Position numbers and translations under genes: made by a program | Notes under the pieces: generated by a model | Seen by the model: the letters and a program-made list of their open reading frames with translations, nothing else | Told to the model about the DNA's origin: nothing | Databases searched by the model: none | Part shown: positions 62,001 to 62,991 of the stretch, in pieces | How positions within the stretch are numbered: position 1 is the first letter of the stretch | Layout: every line of letters starts with the position of its first letter | Source: Kineosporia succinea | Lineage (GTDB): Bacteria > Actinomycetota > Actinomycetes > Actinomycetales > Kineosporiaceae | Length of the DNA: 64,000 nucleotides | Assembly (NCBI RefSeq): GCF_030811555.1 | Contig: NZ_JAUSQZ010000001.1 | Location: forward strand, 7,623,241 to 7,687,240 | Reading direction: 5' to 3'

Positions 62001-62878
62001 GCCCCCGAGCGGGTGGACGCGGCGATCACCGAGCCGATGTCGAACACGCCTTTGACGATCGTGCTGAAGGAGATCGACCGGAAGAACGCCCAGGCACCGC
62101 CGCCGGCCGAGCGCAGGATGCTGGCGGCGCCCCGTCCCACCGCCTGCGCACCCCGGCCGATCAGCTTCACCAGATCGCTGATCCTGATCGCCCGGGTGCT
62201 CGGGAACAGCACCCCGAACAGCGAGAAGAGCACCTCGCCGAGACTTCCGTGCCCGGCGTACAGGTCGACCACCGACTTGACCAGCAGCACCGCGTTCGCG
62301 GCGAAGGCGAGGAGCCCGAGCGGCCCACCGACGAAGATCGCCACGATGGTGATCAGCAGGGTGATCCAGAAGAACACGTCCCAGAACTGGGCGCAGCGGC
62401 TCTTGGCCCAGGGGTTCACCGCGTGCGAGGCCGAGTCCAGCGCGGCCGCCGCCACCTGACCGGCCGTCTTCAGGTCACCCGCGGCGCCGGTGCCCCGTCC
62501 CTTCAGCACCTCCAGCTGCGGGTCGTCGTCCGCCAGCCCCTGCGCGCTGGTCAGCGCGGTGTCGGCGGCCCCCTGGGCCTCCCGCAGTTTCTCCTCGTAC
62601 GTCGCCATCGCCGGGGCCGCGATCGCGAAGGCGTCCGCGACCGCGTTCAGGAACGTCGTGGTCTTGGTGTCGATTTCGCGGCGCAGCCAGTCGGCCGTCT
62701 GGCCGACGAAGGCACCGTCACCGGTACCGGCCATGATCTCGCCGATGCCGTTGCGGGCGTCGGTGACCGCTCCCTGGATCAGTTCCATGTAGACGCGGAT
62801 CCGGTGCACGACCTCCGGGTCCCCGGGGGTGGGGTCGCCGTCGAGACCGAGCTTGGACCAGTCACTCTCACGGGGCAC
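35015..62878 (-). CDS. Giant T7SS-type secreted protein, 9,287 aa, with GT-A glycosyltransferase and three metzincin-like modules
   Basis: A single 27.9-kb frame coding roughly 1 MDa. GTG 62878 has GGAG 7 nt upstream. Residues 1-110: T7SS-type hairpin (MPRESDWSKLGL, DPTPGDP, Tyr94, AQGAAD). Residues 166-206: two hydrophobic segments. ~480-790: repeating beta stretches (RLTDGTSTV-like). ~990-1,050: low-complexity RVGDAG repeats. ~1,712-2,846: six ~190-residue helical repeats. ~3,585-3,850: GT-A glycosyltransferase (MHVVWMGG, SDLIRLSALWLMGGVYVDVDV; DxD at Asp3700/Asp3702). ~4,110-9,000: three modules of ~1,650 residues, each with GxAxN..W(L/V) units, a WLVDDLG domain and a metzincin-like domain at His5485, His7178 and His8809. 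The end carries the shared signature with Cys9247 and Cys9286. I counted only three Cys in all. Probably an exported multi-enzyme effector or surface giant. Confidence 0.85.
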   Translation of the reverse strand: MPRESDWSKLGLDGDPTPGDPEVVHRIRVYMELIQGAVTDARNGIGEIMAGTGDGAFVGQTADWLRREIDTKTTTFLNAVADAFAIAAPAMATYEEKLREAQGAADTALTSAQGLADDDPQLEVLKGRGTGAAGDLKTAGQVAAAALDSASHAVNPWAKSRCAQFWDVFFWITLLITIVAIFVGGPLGLLAFAANAVLLVKSVVDLYAGHGSLGEVLFSLFGVLFPSTRAIRISDLVKLIGRGAQAVGRGAASILRSAGGGAWAFFRSISFSTIVKGVFDIGSVIAASTRSGATWIARGIASGGLAARGFTVLSGFSITAGSKAFISGMGVIARSGRTAITRALDAFSNSAFANFMRRELGDWAWLRIFLPMAGDEIRVLGVSGAFKLGVLGRGLMLPAFREGMILDRMGNSLQITKGLLNVGGMGGHVGMHLMPRPEILLPGPGAGAPGGHVPGLLGDLPPLTAHDMTIGFREAGAPVDAPSLAGRTPVTPPTPSLTNLNLTTHVADSGFTATPNGLLVPTRLADGSTVATGGRGLGVARHTVDVLSSAFVHGSAHIMGEIDSLTRVGNLAHVLGGADAAAVRLGSGDVRLSSTGLSLTDGGTTVPLNRVMVTDGTALIPLRDVRLTDGTSTVRPNGLEVVGSSVSLGHGGVDIPRTSSTGSGLKFTNGEATLEAARIRITDGGDVSLSYGHLKFADTDGTPLDPEDLRLSDGEQSIALDEVHVLGTGEPTRISGVQGLDELSESPETLDLLIGLPQPGLADEVISSLSSAAFSRSGTTHSAYADTRNANRVVDDLLGFSRNSVHRILDSEMTVVRRADDVITVHISDDALPAGSPAYLRTEQRARTEAQVVTPEHLIEESVAVFDHVDNVRPVTERVSRGEGRASAASAHDAELEVAGASGQPRADLAGERRPTTWTELLAPEDGLVRVGPDETVPRPTDVSAQTRYDVFEREAPGALEDQIGWDTSSVRSLATEGDGSRSVTGGTSVDGAADVRAADVRVGDVRVGDAGPADVRVRDLEPGDARVRDAGAGDMRVGDAGAGDVRVGDDARPADSVVPAAPESSASVPPVVASSSPGPATESSSSMPVPESSSSSATPVPASTPLSPALRDLTDLTRRVWGPDHPAVVTYLRAEAHVQHTRAAAFEARAAQIGNLRDVSRVHDVHLAVMLRDRARDRLSRLGIDPKDVIPQLERLHAGDEAFHAARAELNEAYGRHVESLRGSESGGRPKAGAARERAGETEPVKALGLTDEQWAALDRAYTQSSLLRSQAAHDHLNAVLHRYQVDEKDFRTLMVAREVGPSPSQVVAGRGSRDVTDAQVRRELMLSANDRDLRQALFTDPDYREIRRQFASAWLDHAGVSDTFSRVDTELLALAEKRLDFAHWEAAPLREGRLPADWMPGDFQKILGRRDLDVAPEAFPPGLRTQQVDELRVPGDLSLSGLSRVLNDYLEAVRGAITDLRHNPGHLDRVQAHRLDLALDEFAEALPARFAQESWFETEIVVAMREFEQRVQALEVHGGWGDLTGRSQVDRARVAFRSEARAHFDRTVRNLQDPLGSFEGDHWVRSRWDEGIEEMLGNLPQRLRFEVEAEHALDLAGRRLRQMTDGAKIHEESLKLLAADFREDTALAFHDAYQAEGSKRVWLDQEARQVNAFDAGLTAPTLDDLADQATWRREMREQMRRAWPEEAAEGAESEVARIPRPVPYEFRKVATAQELLSDPAAAIARDAEQLRPVLQRGRFSPEGAEEVLQRYRSRTQQLIEAIPAEQRANPDASVLSRLDRAYSAGLVPGFHRLGEVPQDILETISDVSGGLSRRLDQAEATVPTHPEVAERVSRGRELVADLAATTRQIEQAVIHALDAPGSTARVVPALVEGQLKTEVGRVTRELDRVLEGRPPEVVFSSARDLLRDPETAIAGDVAQLRAGLESEGVSPAAAETYLDDFRAEAWKIVDRAGPEVREIPSSLDIQKVERGYGHHLFPDWEAFRALREGAGRQIDQAHLDLSRRIEQADLSGLTAAQREARLAQGQEMLHELSDLRGRIDEVVQDAMRWPGINLAEVPAVVTGHVAGEITRVTHELNRRLEGRPDDVQWSGAQDLLRDPEGAIARDTEQIQEHLQFRGYSPEAAAHLIHDFRAGAHQIVDAVPAEQRMAPGDTVIQQVARQYGSRLFTGLHQLNILREEVEARVSQAEASLSAELEQADLGHLPEAEAAARIAGAEQEIHRVSQLRSDFESLVLDVRAGNSSQVEVEAEVDRQVRDRIRHASSELRRKLEGRPEDVVFGGARDLLRDPDGVIARDTEQLRPHVEWTRVSPEMSGELLDEFQAGARRLVESIPPELRANPDTATIRRVEREYGSSLIPDPRRLVGLRERFEGQIGQAEADLARQLQETDLSHLPPQEAAARTARVQEAVQEVSDLRSGFERSLSAALKTSSPGQPGLAAAVTRPLREPIARATRQVQLRLQGRPDDVAWSSAAELLRDPDTVIARDAGQVRPHLHQAAVVPELAEEMLTAFGNRARRLVETVEPQEREAPFHDDLRRVGQVYGRGIVPAAPELIAAREQFERQVGEATRDLTQQLDRADLSHLPPEEAASRFARAEQTVHEVSQLAGQFDHRMLDALRQESTAPVLETVASTLTDKIAKAHTALREQLPERPRVEEVRETVPLGQELLSDPETVIARDAERLRGELEADHVPPEAIGEALGQFGDRTRGLVEAVSPQARQNPDAAIRSEVEAGYNRLVQGVEQLVGVRQRVGRRILTAERDLSRRLAEIDLRHQGPLERAATRERVQASLRGVTALPRQFGHLLQESVEQADDLGQVPDLVLAEVDRQIEAAFDVLGAVVRPAEPKPVPAPEAAAQAVEARWRSDADLLTEVHRQARRLYRLVEEQAAQRPSLIDQAAERPSLNERAAERPSLAKTVDQFVRRAQRLVSRRGGFTPEIEQEIRALLEGVQSLVETGVAVRQWQSALQEHAFQRVRTVVALDPAWAAKTTSELEEGIELAAQSVIRVMDGHPVRSLADPGTVREIRARVGEVMSRMHTEMLAELTDEIETQLTRAGSPESAPDTGVLEEVPAGSELPDAHGSAPRELATIEWEPTAVAEPLSPEQAFTEGSPIPAGQWPHASMTEFGQWLDWIERKLGKTAEHRIPEVADPWLRLIGSELAGPAAGASRRAATAALAAVQRATGITDLRASRHRNAEPLRDSVLPLATVLMHRVHQDLGPRIAGAEGRAALEAVAEAMGRTVTAFDLRPRALPAVPPSQITFSPQDVLTEVRLQLARPEMTGAATGITLDAGSVLAAMAAVTVPTANVRDMAHAVVNVFLDNRLTLPGGARQAGPAQATSAAGAERVSGPADVVGAAPTTVIRWQDASARLAEETGLDSSPARLEQHGLSGALPSAEQPFPEGLTTVLELRGFRSGDEASLQTWMALQRLGREVRQGQLAAEFDIRVSVTPLTGDEFEAQGDAEGATQQFTVMLDQALLRQGVLPGTYEILEEPAESAGESGFRVRAEFSPVETVPSIWTDSTSVIQYLIRARQAGRDGVIRVFSERVDDAVSVLNPGDRRHEAVLGDLEVLQYVLSRHISQNSGPAQTFVPRQMHVVWMGGELSPDALEHLRAWRRAAGGEVPLHLWTVPAVNRWSGEHRSLLGDLVEIHDDTMDLVQAVGGRELTILVDDALAAGAFPAASDLIRLSALWLMGGVYVDVDVAPGDFSWADTADMPMRIGDMPIVGPLIPSRTWLERHLRNANLPVPEAIGPEDIEAAARQSYGAGRFNNNMLVSVAQNRVLGLLLNRSKEYLQQVRPMDPHDAVAVAEYHARLLQQASFISGPLGLYDPEPLPGRPLPAVNRYGTRDLGLRIEGGGTELQAQEVRHLFDPVVLDLWKGLRWWTPESENILPGQRGLEGPGADEVVAAGVSLSPPARLGRELEALSGPEHEQARREWWDALVSGAEAEVGDFDRVEQGQALFLADTMVGNRLGGREPADVPVRRELSRVAAHLLLRGLPEGSTAPRALNPEIVRPVGDFADQVVREVFGLEVAPRPAAPDTAADTAGQPLSSDRTQAPEKAARPDGPVRSSAQAAGEALAFLDVSAMSAPGPVGAPAPVDPVAAPDPVSPVSERVRWWRSILLAGLRRGDLGRRLGGFLSANHVRGQVEDWRPGMLQSAVANARDMRPVGSIAIVVGGGKERGLVFRSGEEFLWLDLQDDALLAGGGVVPLEEALFPDGDRLTMTFHRYVNAGVEPDLEQLREALRGIAFSPLATEETSLWALYGARRNLTTAHVLDPRDLGLFGDGLRANLIQGGRGTSVVVHAGNRFRGIAHNSHDELLWMDADASAGGRRVGSLEAALAAGRVPTGLDVTVAVKDAEPGQRSWRPRAQGEAPAPTVQTGSDRLLDVARARAVARLADGDLLGLAVGKPQLVTVEKDLPADLSRLLVEPDDAAVVLIGGTFAGLAQNLGGERVWLDAGRALMDATPARLWDSRLPAGRKAVIFLFRRRTRPVVGDFRVQLRNLLLLNPFEVERVVLDTLYGQDLGSTEAVWEKVDNAGIAARLARNLELGGPGTTVMFRDGTELAGTATNHEGEHAWLAATFEFETKDSTRSMRGSWVTSLAAGLRLVAGRELSLRVLGPDGLPAVWRRLDDDVVLAPGWRLTPVASGGTPVLMLLQGQDEPGELPAYPSERGRTGLVVGPRLTAQVAGNRHVRAQVRDQVVAALTTLARTGTRRVRLHGDYLGGGLVRRLVTDLDLDLAYPRDGLVEGTLESRQGWIRVRPHRVDDMPGTAWLVDDLGKEFQILPRELPVPGGIGANGNALSLAGSRNTPWAAGAKTWELRAGSGWGVLVPQGTDVAHLVAPPLEEGRVVLAVLDENGRPAKAFDPGVRKILDSVIGAMAQARGTATFRLLVGQVPERWAKSWVAEHNSAMIFSVDDVVRRPGDRVNDPGERYESREVPGRAAVGGWLRLSPGDVRQGTRAQPTGELVLPAPPWTGILDDVQASQRWIHTGRPTPGSAALGVESVTYALKTSFGVVLSDRSGIGPSVRNVPAHADRITFSTGLIQDETLAERELDSWRRYVKAENIVLHNDRAPWSLSSVRPNEQNSARRPVPVNATNWLAVSSGGTAWQPAFADALRDPRQGRMVQVRDTPQALIARGKLEHFVWTLPETVSRLADSAAMMADSRGSRAAVRIYAAALRRSGLLVPRFLMPPAQREAVWRAIQAELAQMRNQGDPDPVATIHADLGIPAKEKPTFDAGPIRAFLENGSVPAGPYRQWLLQENVRRLAEMLSSSETNHDPARRRAETKARARAFDTKSPTTRRTPRLAQHPRNSPVPELRTYVNQQIRWIREMTAPVAGGATVDPLPGLLARLDDEPFGGTSRMRHVSPRYPARIVDVAGTLPPVRIVELHPQIHFQAQKGVTPDQMEAVAARARTGLARRWNRTEGFAEAGHTVFVRVRPSITTGSLVPEGAKVVRVGIGPGRETEMYVFASTSADVLAHEISHALGLQDRYITDAGEGLPSVLRAAQLRKRTQKRDAADPAKGLVAFEPTTLDPEGSLMWSGRAEPTLRDLRETYDLVMTFDPGANRLAQPAPDGVARHHERILQGLRRTFAAQGLGTLLPPIDQVAPGDVGGFPRHHVLVRLTDPRLTAAERAKMAARGENILRGESGDPEDDRVVHVDFPAATGPGPVEPSVRIEKPARPRPRPQSVAWSLASLESPIPVENLGNLPWHDLVEGYAPGAGVFPGAGRPAGTGVGPEDGSALSPSEFVSWSAPREDTSFTGAEPAVETALPPASEVTTFSAVTAGNPVTASVPLPPAAVPVPAQVARLRRALASELVRADLMAEFSRELRYFTAHPYQRVPAGDGQSQTIAAMLRHPGSLAMVTAQGENLGVAHWSQDGLQWFAMGEDGTLTDPVPLQSAVFPAGVDVQVGVFENRRTADVGDLMGQLRADLRSRVLAKVTTESKVLKFWYGREIPGLHYGLALDARETALLKEGLRVQLYLNGPGTALAVRHGQKFAGVAVNVAGELLWVGSAPNTLPHPVTSLDEARVHPADRIGQPVSVAVLGPDGLNRGWRPRRELQVPTGSEPAVIAPPPGVLGLLDAARSLEVMTSSIAALVDLAPGGPVMKEIGPEVGADLSDAVPRTGDVAVLLVNGVVAGLVQNSGNGRVWSGLEQIRSKTAPVPLWDAPIPEEAKGWIVLLRPARPGSSTTVFRETIGSMLMTPFATENIVVRTLFGSPLADLPGQWRKVVLKHPRQELQANLTAWGPGTTVLVRIRGRFAGAARNHDGEKVWLEPGSAAGTGSQVRPLAGADLSALRSPELSLWVLGLDGDERLWRSEEHPAELEAHWQTSSLPGTNTNGMVLEYKPAPGRQMRAHPHEPARRALVLGATGDRNPGQIRSQVLRILTRHAGEGIRTWRFYGDVLEESLIRRAVTDLGLDVVYSRGKIDPVTFASEHGWTRVRPYGKPTGMRGQAWLIDDLGKTFRRAGFGSDAAVPEAPLARLADLRVVNPRPLPGGQQWTLRFGPGWAVAVDPRADVSAIPVPVAEQTADGPRSVIVLLDEHGHPADARKEPVRLMIRDMLLKSRGPRRPGNRPSFRLVVSHLSEEQAENLVAEADIDLVFSMDEVRAASSAAGDPLWRVYQVMSVERTRVHRGWVRARPVGDVISVERYEPLHYPEIPWGRRLPAPGADDTFTLRQESAAALEAGAERFAQTVHEVRTGAGVVLSDDGSLGVRSLDLPAHKERMTISVSEVRDAGSAARLLTVWQGRGATHGPLVLHDERASEDMRLVLPAATGSGRLAVADASTDGLPASADGVPWRESYAEALRDPDLVRTVEIESSPVMIPQLIDEDALAAALSPADFEKQLADNSIYHTLPGTWAAYRVYAEILHRDGLLVPRYYRGKDDRGALIQAIAAEVSALRSAGSSALDDILKELATVRSARSGTREALAGYRPRPFRSDVVQAFLDNPAAVAVSPNRREILRDTLRQLSHLMSSSLPKDRTIEGEGKPDEAEAQNPDPAYYRFLPEDELITRVREQLARLRRRRSGGRRLGDPLPDLLRRLASEPFPFRALLNYPQDRLQAKVADVPDLPRTRVVELQPVVHLKAAPGVTPAQVNEVAARLTRGLARSWNRTEGFEDSGWTVFLRTRLTVSTGPVAPAGASVIQVAPGSGREHSREVFVGSDAHVLSHEVSHRLGLPDRYAYVSGDEPTPLRRRKLVTRPLPEGRHTHLEPDDPRPEIDRVAIQPTGLDPGPSLMAGTSWQPTLRDMRYLHAMVMAQHPGLAPQQTPAVRANHVKILTGLRTLIEKEKMGRLLPPLDQAAPGDMAGFPPNHPLVRLTDPRPRGREREEARILRRVVLTGDGETSGGRLEIQLGFPNGQAPERLVPDIRIIDPASIDEAATIDEAAGDLRRQSTLRPGRGVPTPAGIRPQSEVVPRSAVTGSAAHLGAARPVEEAVATAEAVTTPKAVTTPEQEVRSWRTRIEEGFAQQDVLEQLASRLAPTHEPAGTVGLSSENWATELGNRLSAPGTVSVVTAGGTAVGVAFGTPEGARWLELSGNGVFGDHEPIALSGADLPGATAVSAGMLRPHPEPAPGDLVDSVRHHLRDLAHTRLQHEESVFRLLHGVDLPVLEHGPVLGFWETTILGEGLGANLLRGGPGTTILVHDGHRFAGTAFNSEGQLIWLDASAATDGHPVSRLDRAVLHTIGSFTVTVIGADRSARPWQKRVQPPAHPTLWWPDSRPRGDFRAFQDAVSTVQLLGPVAIRQLGLAAAEPDVWSMGPDLAAGLVAALPREGDTAVVLMGGQVAGIGHHDGVQRVWLSARDLVAGTPLVPLWEAPLPEGLAGWGAVFRSGAEGLSAAESLDRVRRMAMTPFATDEAILVTLYGDDVRHDPGRWTTIDAEALVDLLEELLDRGGPATAVVVHAQVGPAGQFFGAAINHLGSNVWLSSGSQQDGIASGIRPLDDSLLDGSSASMFTVRAFGADGLTADEWWSRDVPLEYGWTINEVAGSDGPQAYALLRERADAGGMPVVADEPGRLGLVLDQWGHLDEVPERHHPQAREQVAAVLGKLARLGHRSLRIYHDLLGDDLVRQLVQEHDLDLIHPRGRVHRRTLENAGGWTRVRKADGRGAGQFWLVDDLGPEFVAVPGNGPTGTDGVGAPPVSSLAEVEARQVTVPGGQPVWDVRSGSHWQVATPSGAEVAGLLLPPVEERSLVVLDPAGRPDDARRPEIQALIRQLLEADVFGEDSVRLVASHVTPALAESLARRSGREVRYAQDEVTRLTGFPARVSRLRFQAQPRQDAPGEQRGWRRAFPSGEQIRHEALTGLSFPVPGWEPTLAARLVDGPLRWGQDLLGRDGSVLEGVRVSFPVLRSGSGLMVSDERWAGARGRALPVDPDRLTISVRQVSDPLGATNALNRWRELVPGVTQVVLHDERIPLYLPSSRPGSALTDRFAVPLNRSSRLPITESGTPWRREYQEALRNQAHGRWLEIEELRELGGRDLDARDLHLPELSVLAERLAVPRFVGIDFSTSLAAVALYERALRRSGVPFYAVSLVQDRVALAENLQKELAHMEAQGDPSPLATLVGDLEPPKRPSYQGPSSGVDFDPRVFRAFLSRGEVPPGPDRELLLERSLVRVAEVLASSGSGLERPEQAYPTGGGRADLAAYVSSWLDILARNSLDPSVDPLPAVLNRLAGDAVQATVRVDNRPRFRARVVELENENPPVRLIEVVQHIHLWPKDWDVRPDQLFTAGARMQADMVRAWNRTEGFADGGWTVFVRSKVRVTHGFNPPPDARVVVAQLPRTRENDRLISVHTERGILAHEVSHALNLPDRYPYAPKDPVAVLRRGRRVRWPVPEGRTRNVKKGEDPSQVLDPVRFVPSGIDLSVSLMRDSSAAPTRRDLKYLHALVMGHATGEGAHHQAPPGAELDTEEHTVTVEELQGAFQRLGYGELLREQDTVPTRPESGAPDPRTAAPPTVAGLSRQHPLIRSTHPSAVTDQERAAGFAERIVLLRTPNDPETEALAFRIRFRAGDGEEDSTVDLIARVTADPRRGTPITDVRLLSQMRDEGFEALTVPRLRAALEATTARMRAGWWAVLARQAWDEIHHATEAGTTPAHRQAAELAQQMVRERVRAVPDGPAARQITQELPSVLTGLLLPRAGESSGSPSAETVQEVGELADELLHKVFGVEGAAGGQLDRLVHLGETVAARPEGLDEMLGALEADDAIRELTTFEATMTRAVLMILAGEGNRSLAEVSAVCAGAPDPVKLGWLDHLSALSARRPQWAEPLRVLQIAMVSCV
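36180..36750 (-). other. Metzincin-like domain 3 of the 9,287-aa protein
   Basis: WNRTEGFADGGWTVFVR precedes HEVSHALNLPDRY (nt 36416-36454; His8809, Glu8810, His8813, Asp8819), followed by SVSLMRDSS. Zinc ligands and the catalytic Glu are kept, but the usual Gly of HExxHxxGxxD is Asn here, which might weaken or alter activity. Confidence 0.6.
41085..41637 (-). other. Metzincin-like domain 2 of the 9,287-aa protein
   Basis: WNRTEGFEDSGWTVFLR precedes HEVSHRLGLPDRY (nt 41309-41347; His7178, Glu7179, His7182, Asp7188), followed by PSLMAGTSW. HExxHxLGLPDxY is very close to the snapalysin active-site sequence as known from that family. All key residues are present. Confidence 0.68.
46180..46714 (-). 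other. Metzincin-like domain 1 of the 9,287-aa protein
   Basis: WNRTEGFAEAGHTVFVRVRP precedes HEISHALGLQDRY (nt 46388-46426; His5485, Glu5486, His5489, Asp5495), followed by GSLMWSG as possible Met-turn. It is spaced 1,693 residues from domain 2, which lies 1,631 residues from domain 3, so the whole module is repeated, not just the motif. Confidence 0.68.
51700..52125 (-). other. GT-A glycosyltransferase domain (TcdA/TcdB- or OCH1-like) core
   Basis: VPRQMHVVWMGG (Trp3599), LHLWTV, ILVDDALAAGAFPAASDLIR and WLMGGVYVDVDV with DxD at Asp3700/Asp3702 follow the order of Gly_transf_sug / TcdA_TcdB-type enzymes (I-x-W near the N-terminus, SDxxRxxxLxxxGGxYxDxD). Downstream, RFNNNMLVS resembles the later Asn-rich motif of these enzymes. 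These use nucleotide sugars with Mn; acceptors include proteins (clostridial toxins) or glycans. Confidence 0.75.
54141..54224 (-). repeat. 30-bp in-frame tandem repeats
   Basis: Two full copies of GACGGGCGTTCGGCGGCTYG plus 10 bp (54141-54170, 54171-54200) and a third partial copy from 54201. They code the decapeptide series ERPSLNERAA / QRPSLIDQAA in the 9,287-aa protein. DNA identity is high, which suggests a recent local expansion. Confidence 0.85.
54340..57744 (-). repeat. Six ~190-residue helical repeats in the 9,287-aa protein
   Basis: Copies begin near nt 57744, 57179, 56610, 56038, 55468 and 54893, a period of 565-575 bp. Each starts with (A)xxLLxDPxxxIAxDxxQLR, then a P(E/A)-x-(A)-rich helix, an (R)LV(E/D) helix, a YG.LxP turn, a QxxxxLxxxLxxxDL helix pair and a closing ELxRxLEGRP. 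The predicted fold is all-helical with many heptads, suited to a long rod or spacer. Confidence 0.85.
59734..59910 (-). repeat. ~30-bp minisatellite coding RVGDAGAGD-type repeats
   Basis: Consecutive units of the type CCCACCCGCACGTCCCCC plus GCCCCTGCGT code (D)VRVGDAGAGDMRVGDAG, a charged low-complexity linker between the N-terminal beta region and the helical region of the giant protein. Unit length varies between 15 and 30 bp. Confidence 0.8.
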
Positions 62879-62928
62879 GTCGGAACTCCAGGGTCAGCCC
62901 ACGCGCGGCCGCGGGCAAAATGGTGGCA

Positions 62929-62952
62929 CTGCCGGAGGCCAGCCTCCGGCAG
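62929..62952 (-). terminator. Hairpin between the WXG-like gene and the giant gene (terminator or attenuator)
   Basis: CTGCCGGAGG (62929-62938) pairs perfectly with 62943-62952 around a 4-nt loop. In the transcribed direction it lies 40 nt after the WXG-like stop, and a short ATTTT run follows about 10 nt later, so termination may be partial. It overlaps the predicted -10 of the giant gene, so transcripts started there would lack its first arm. Confidence 0.55.
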
Positions 62953-62973
62953 CGGTGTTGACGAACGGTCGAC
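62941..62973 (-). promoter_or_regulatory. SARP-type operator/promoter of the 9,287-aa gene
   Basis: Minus strand: GTCGA, 6 bp, GTCAA (11 bp apart), 11 bp, GAGGCT as the -10, the same 33-bp geometry as the other sites. Predicted start near 62934 leaves a leader of about 55 nt with GGAG 7 nt before GTG 62878. Confidence 0.5.
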
Positions 62974-62991
62974 GAGCGGGTGGACGCCCGG

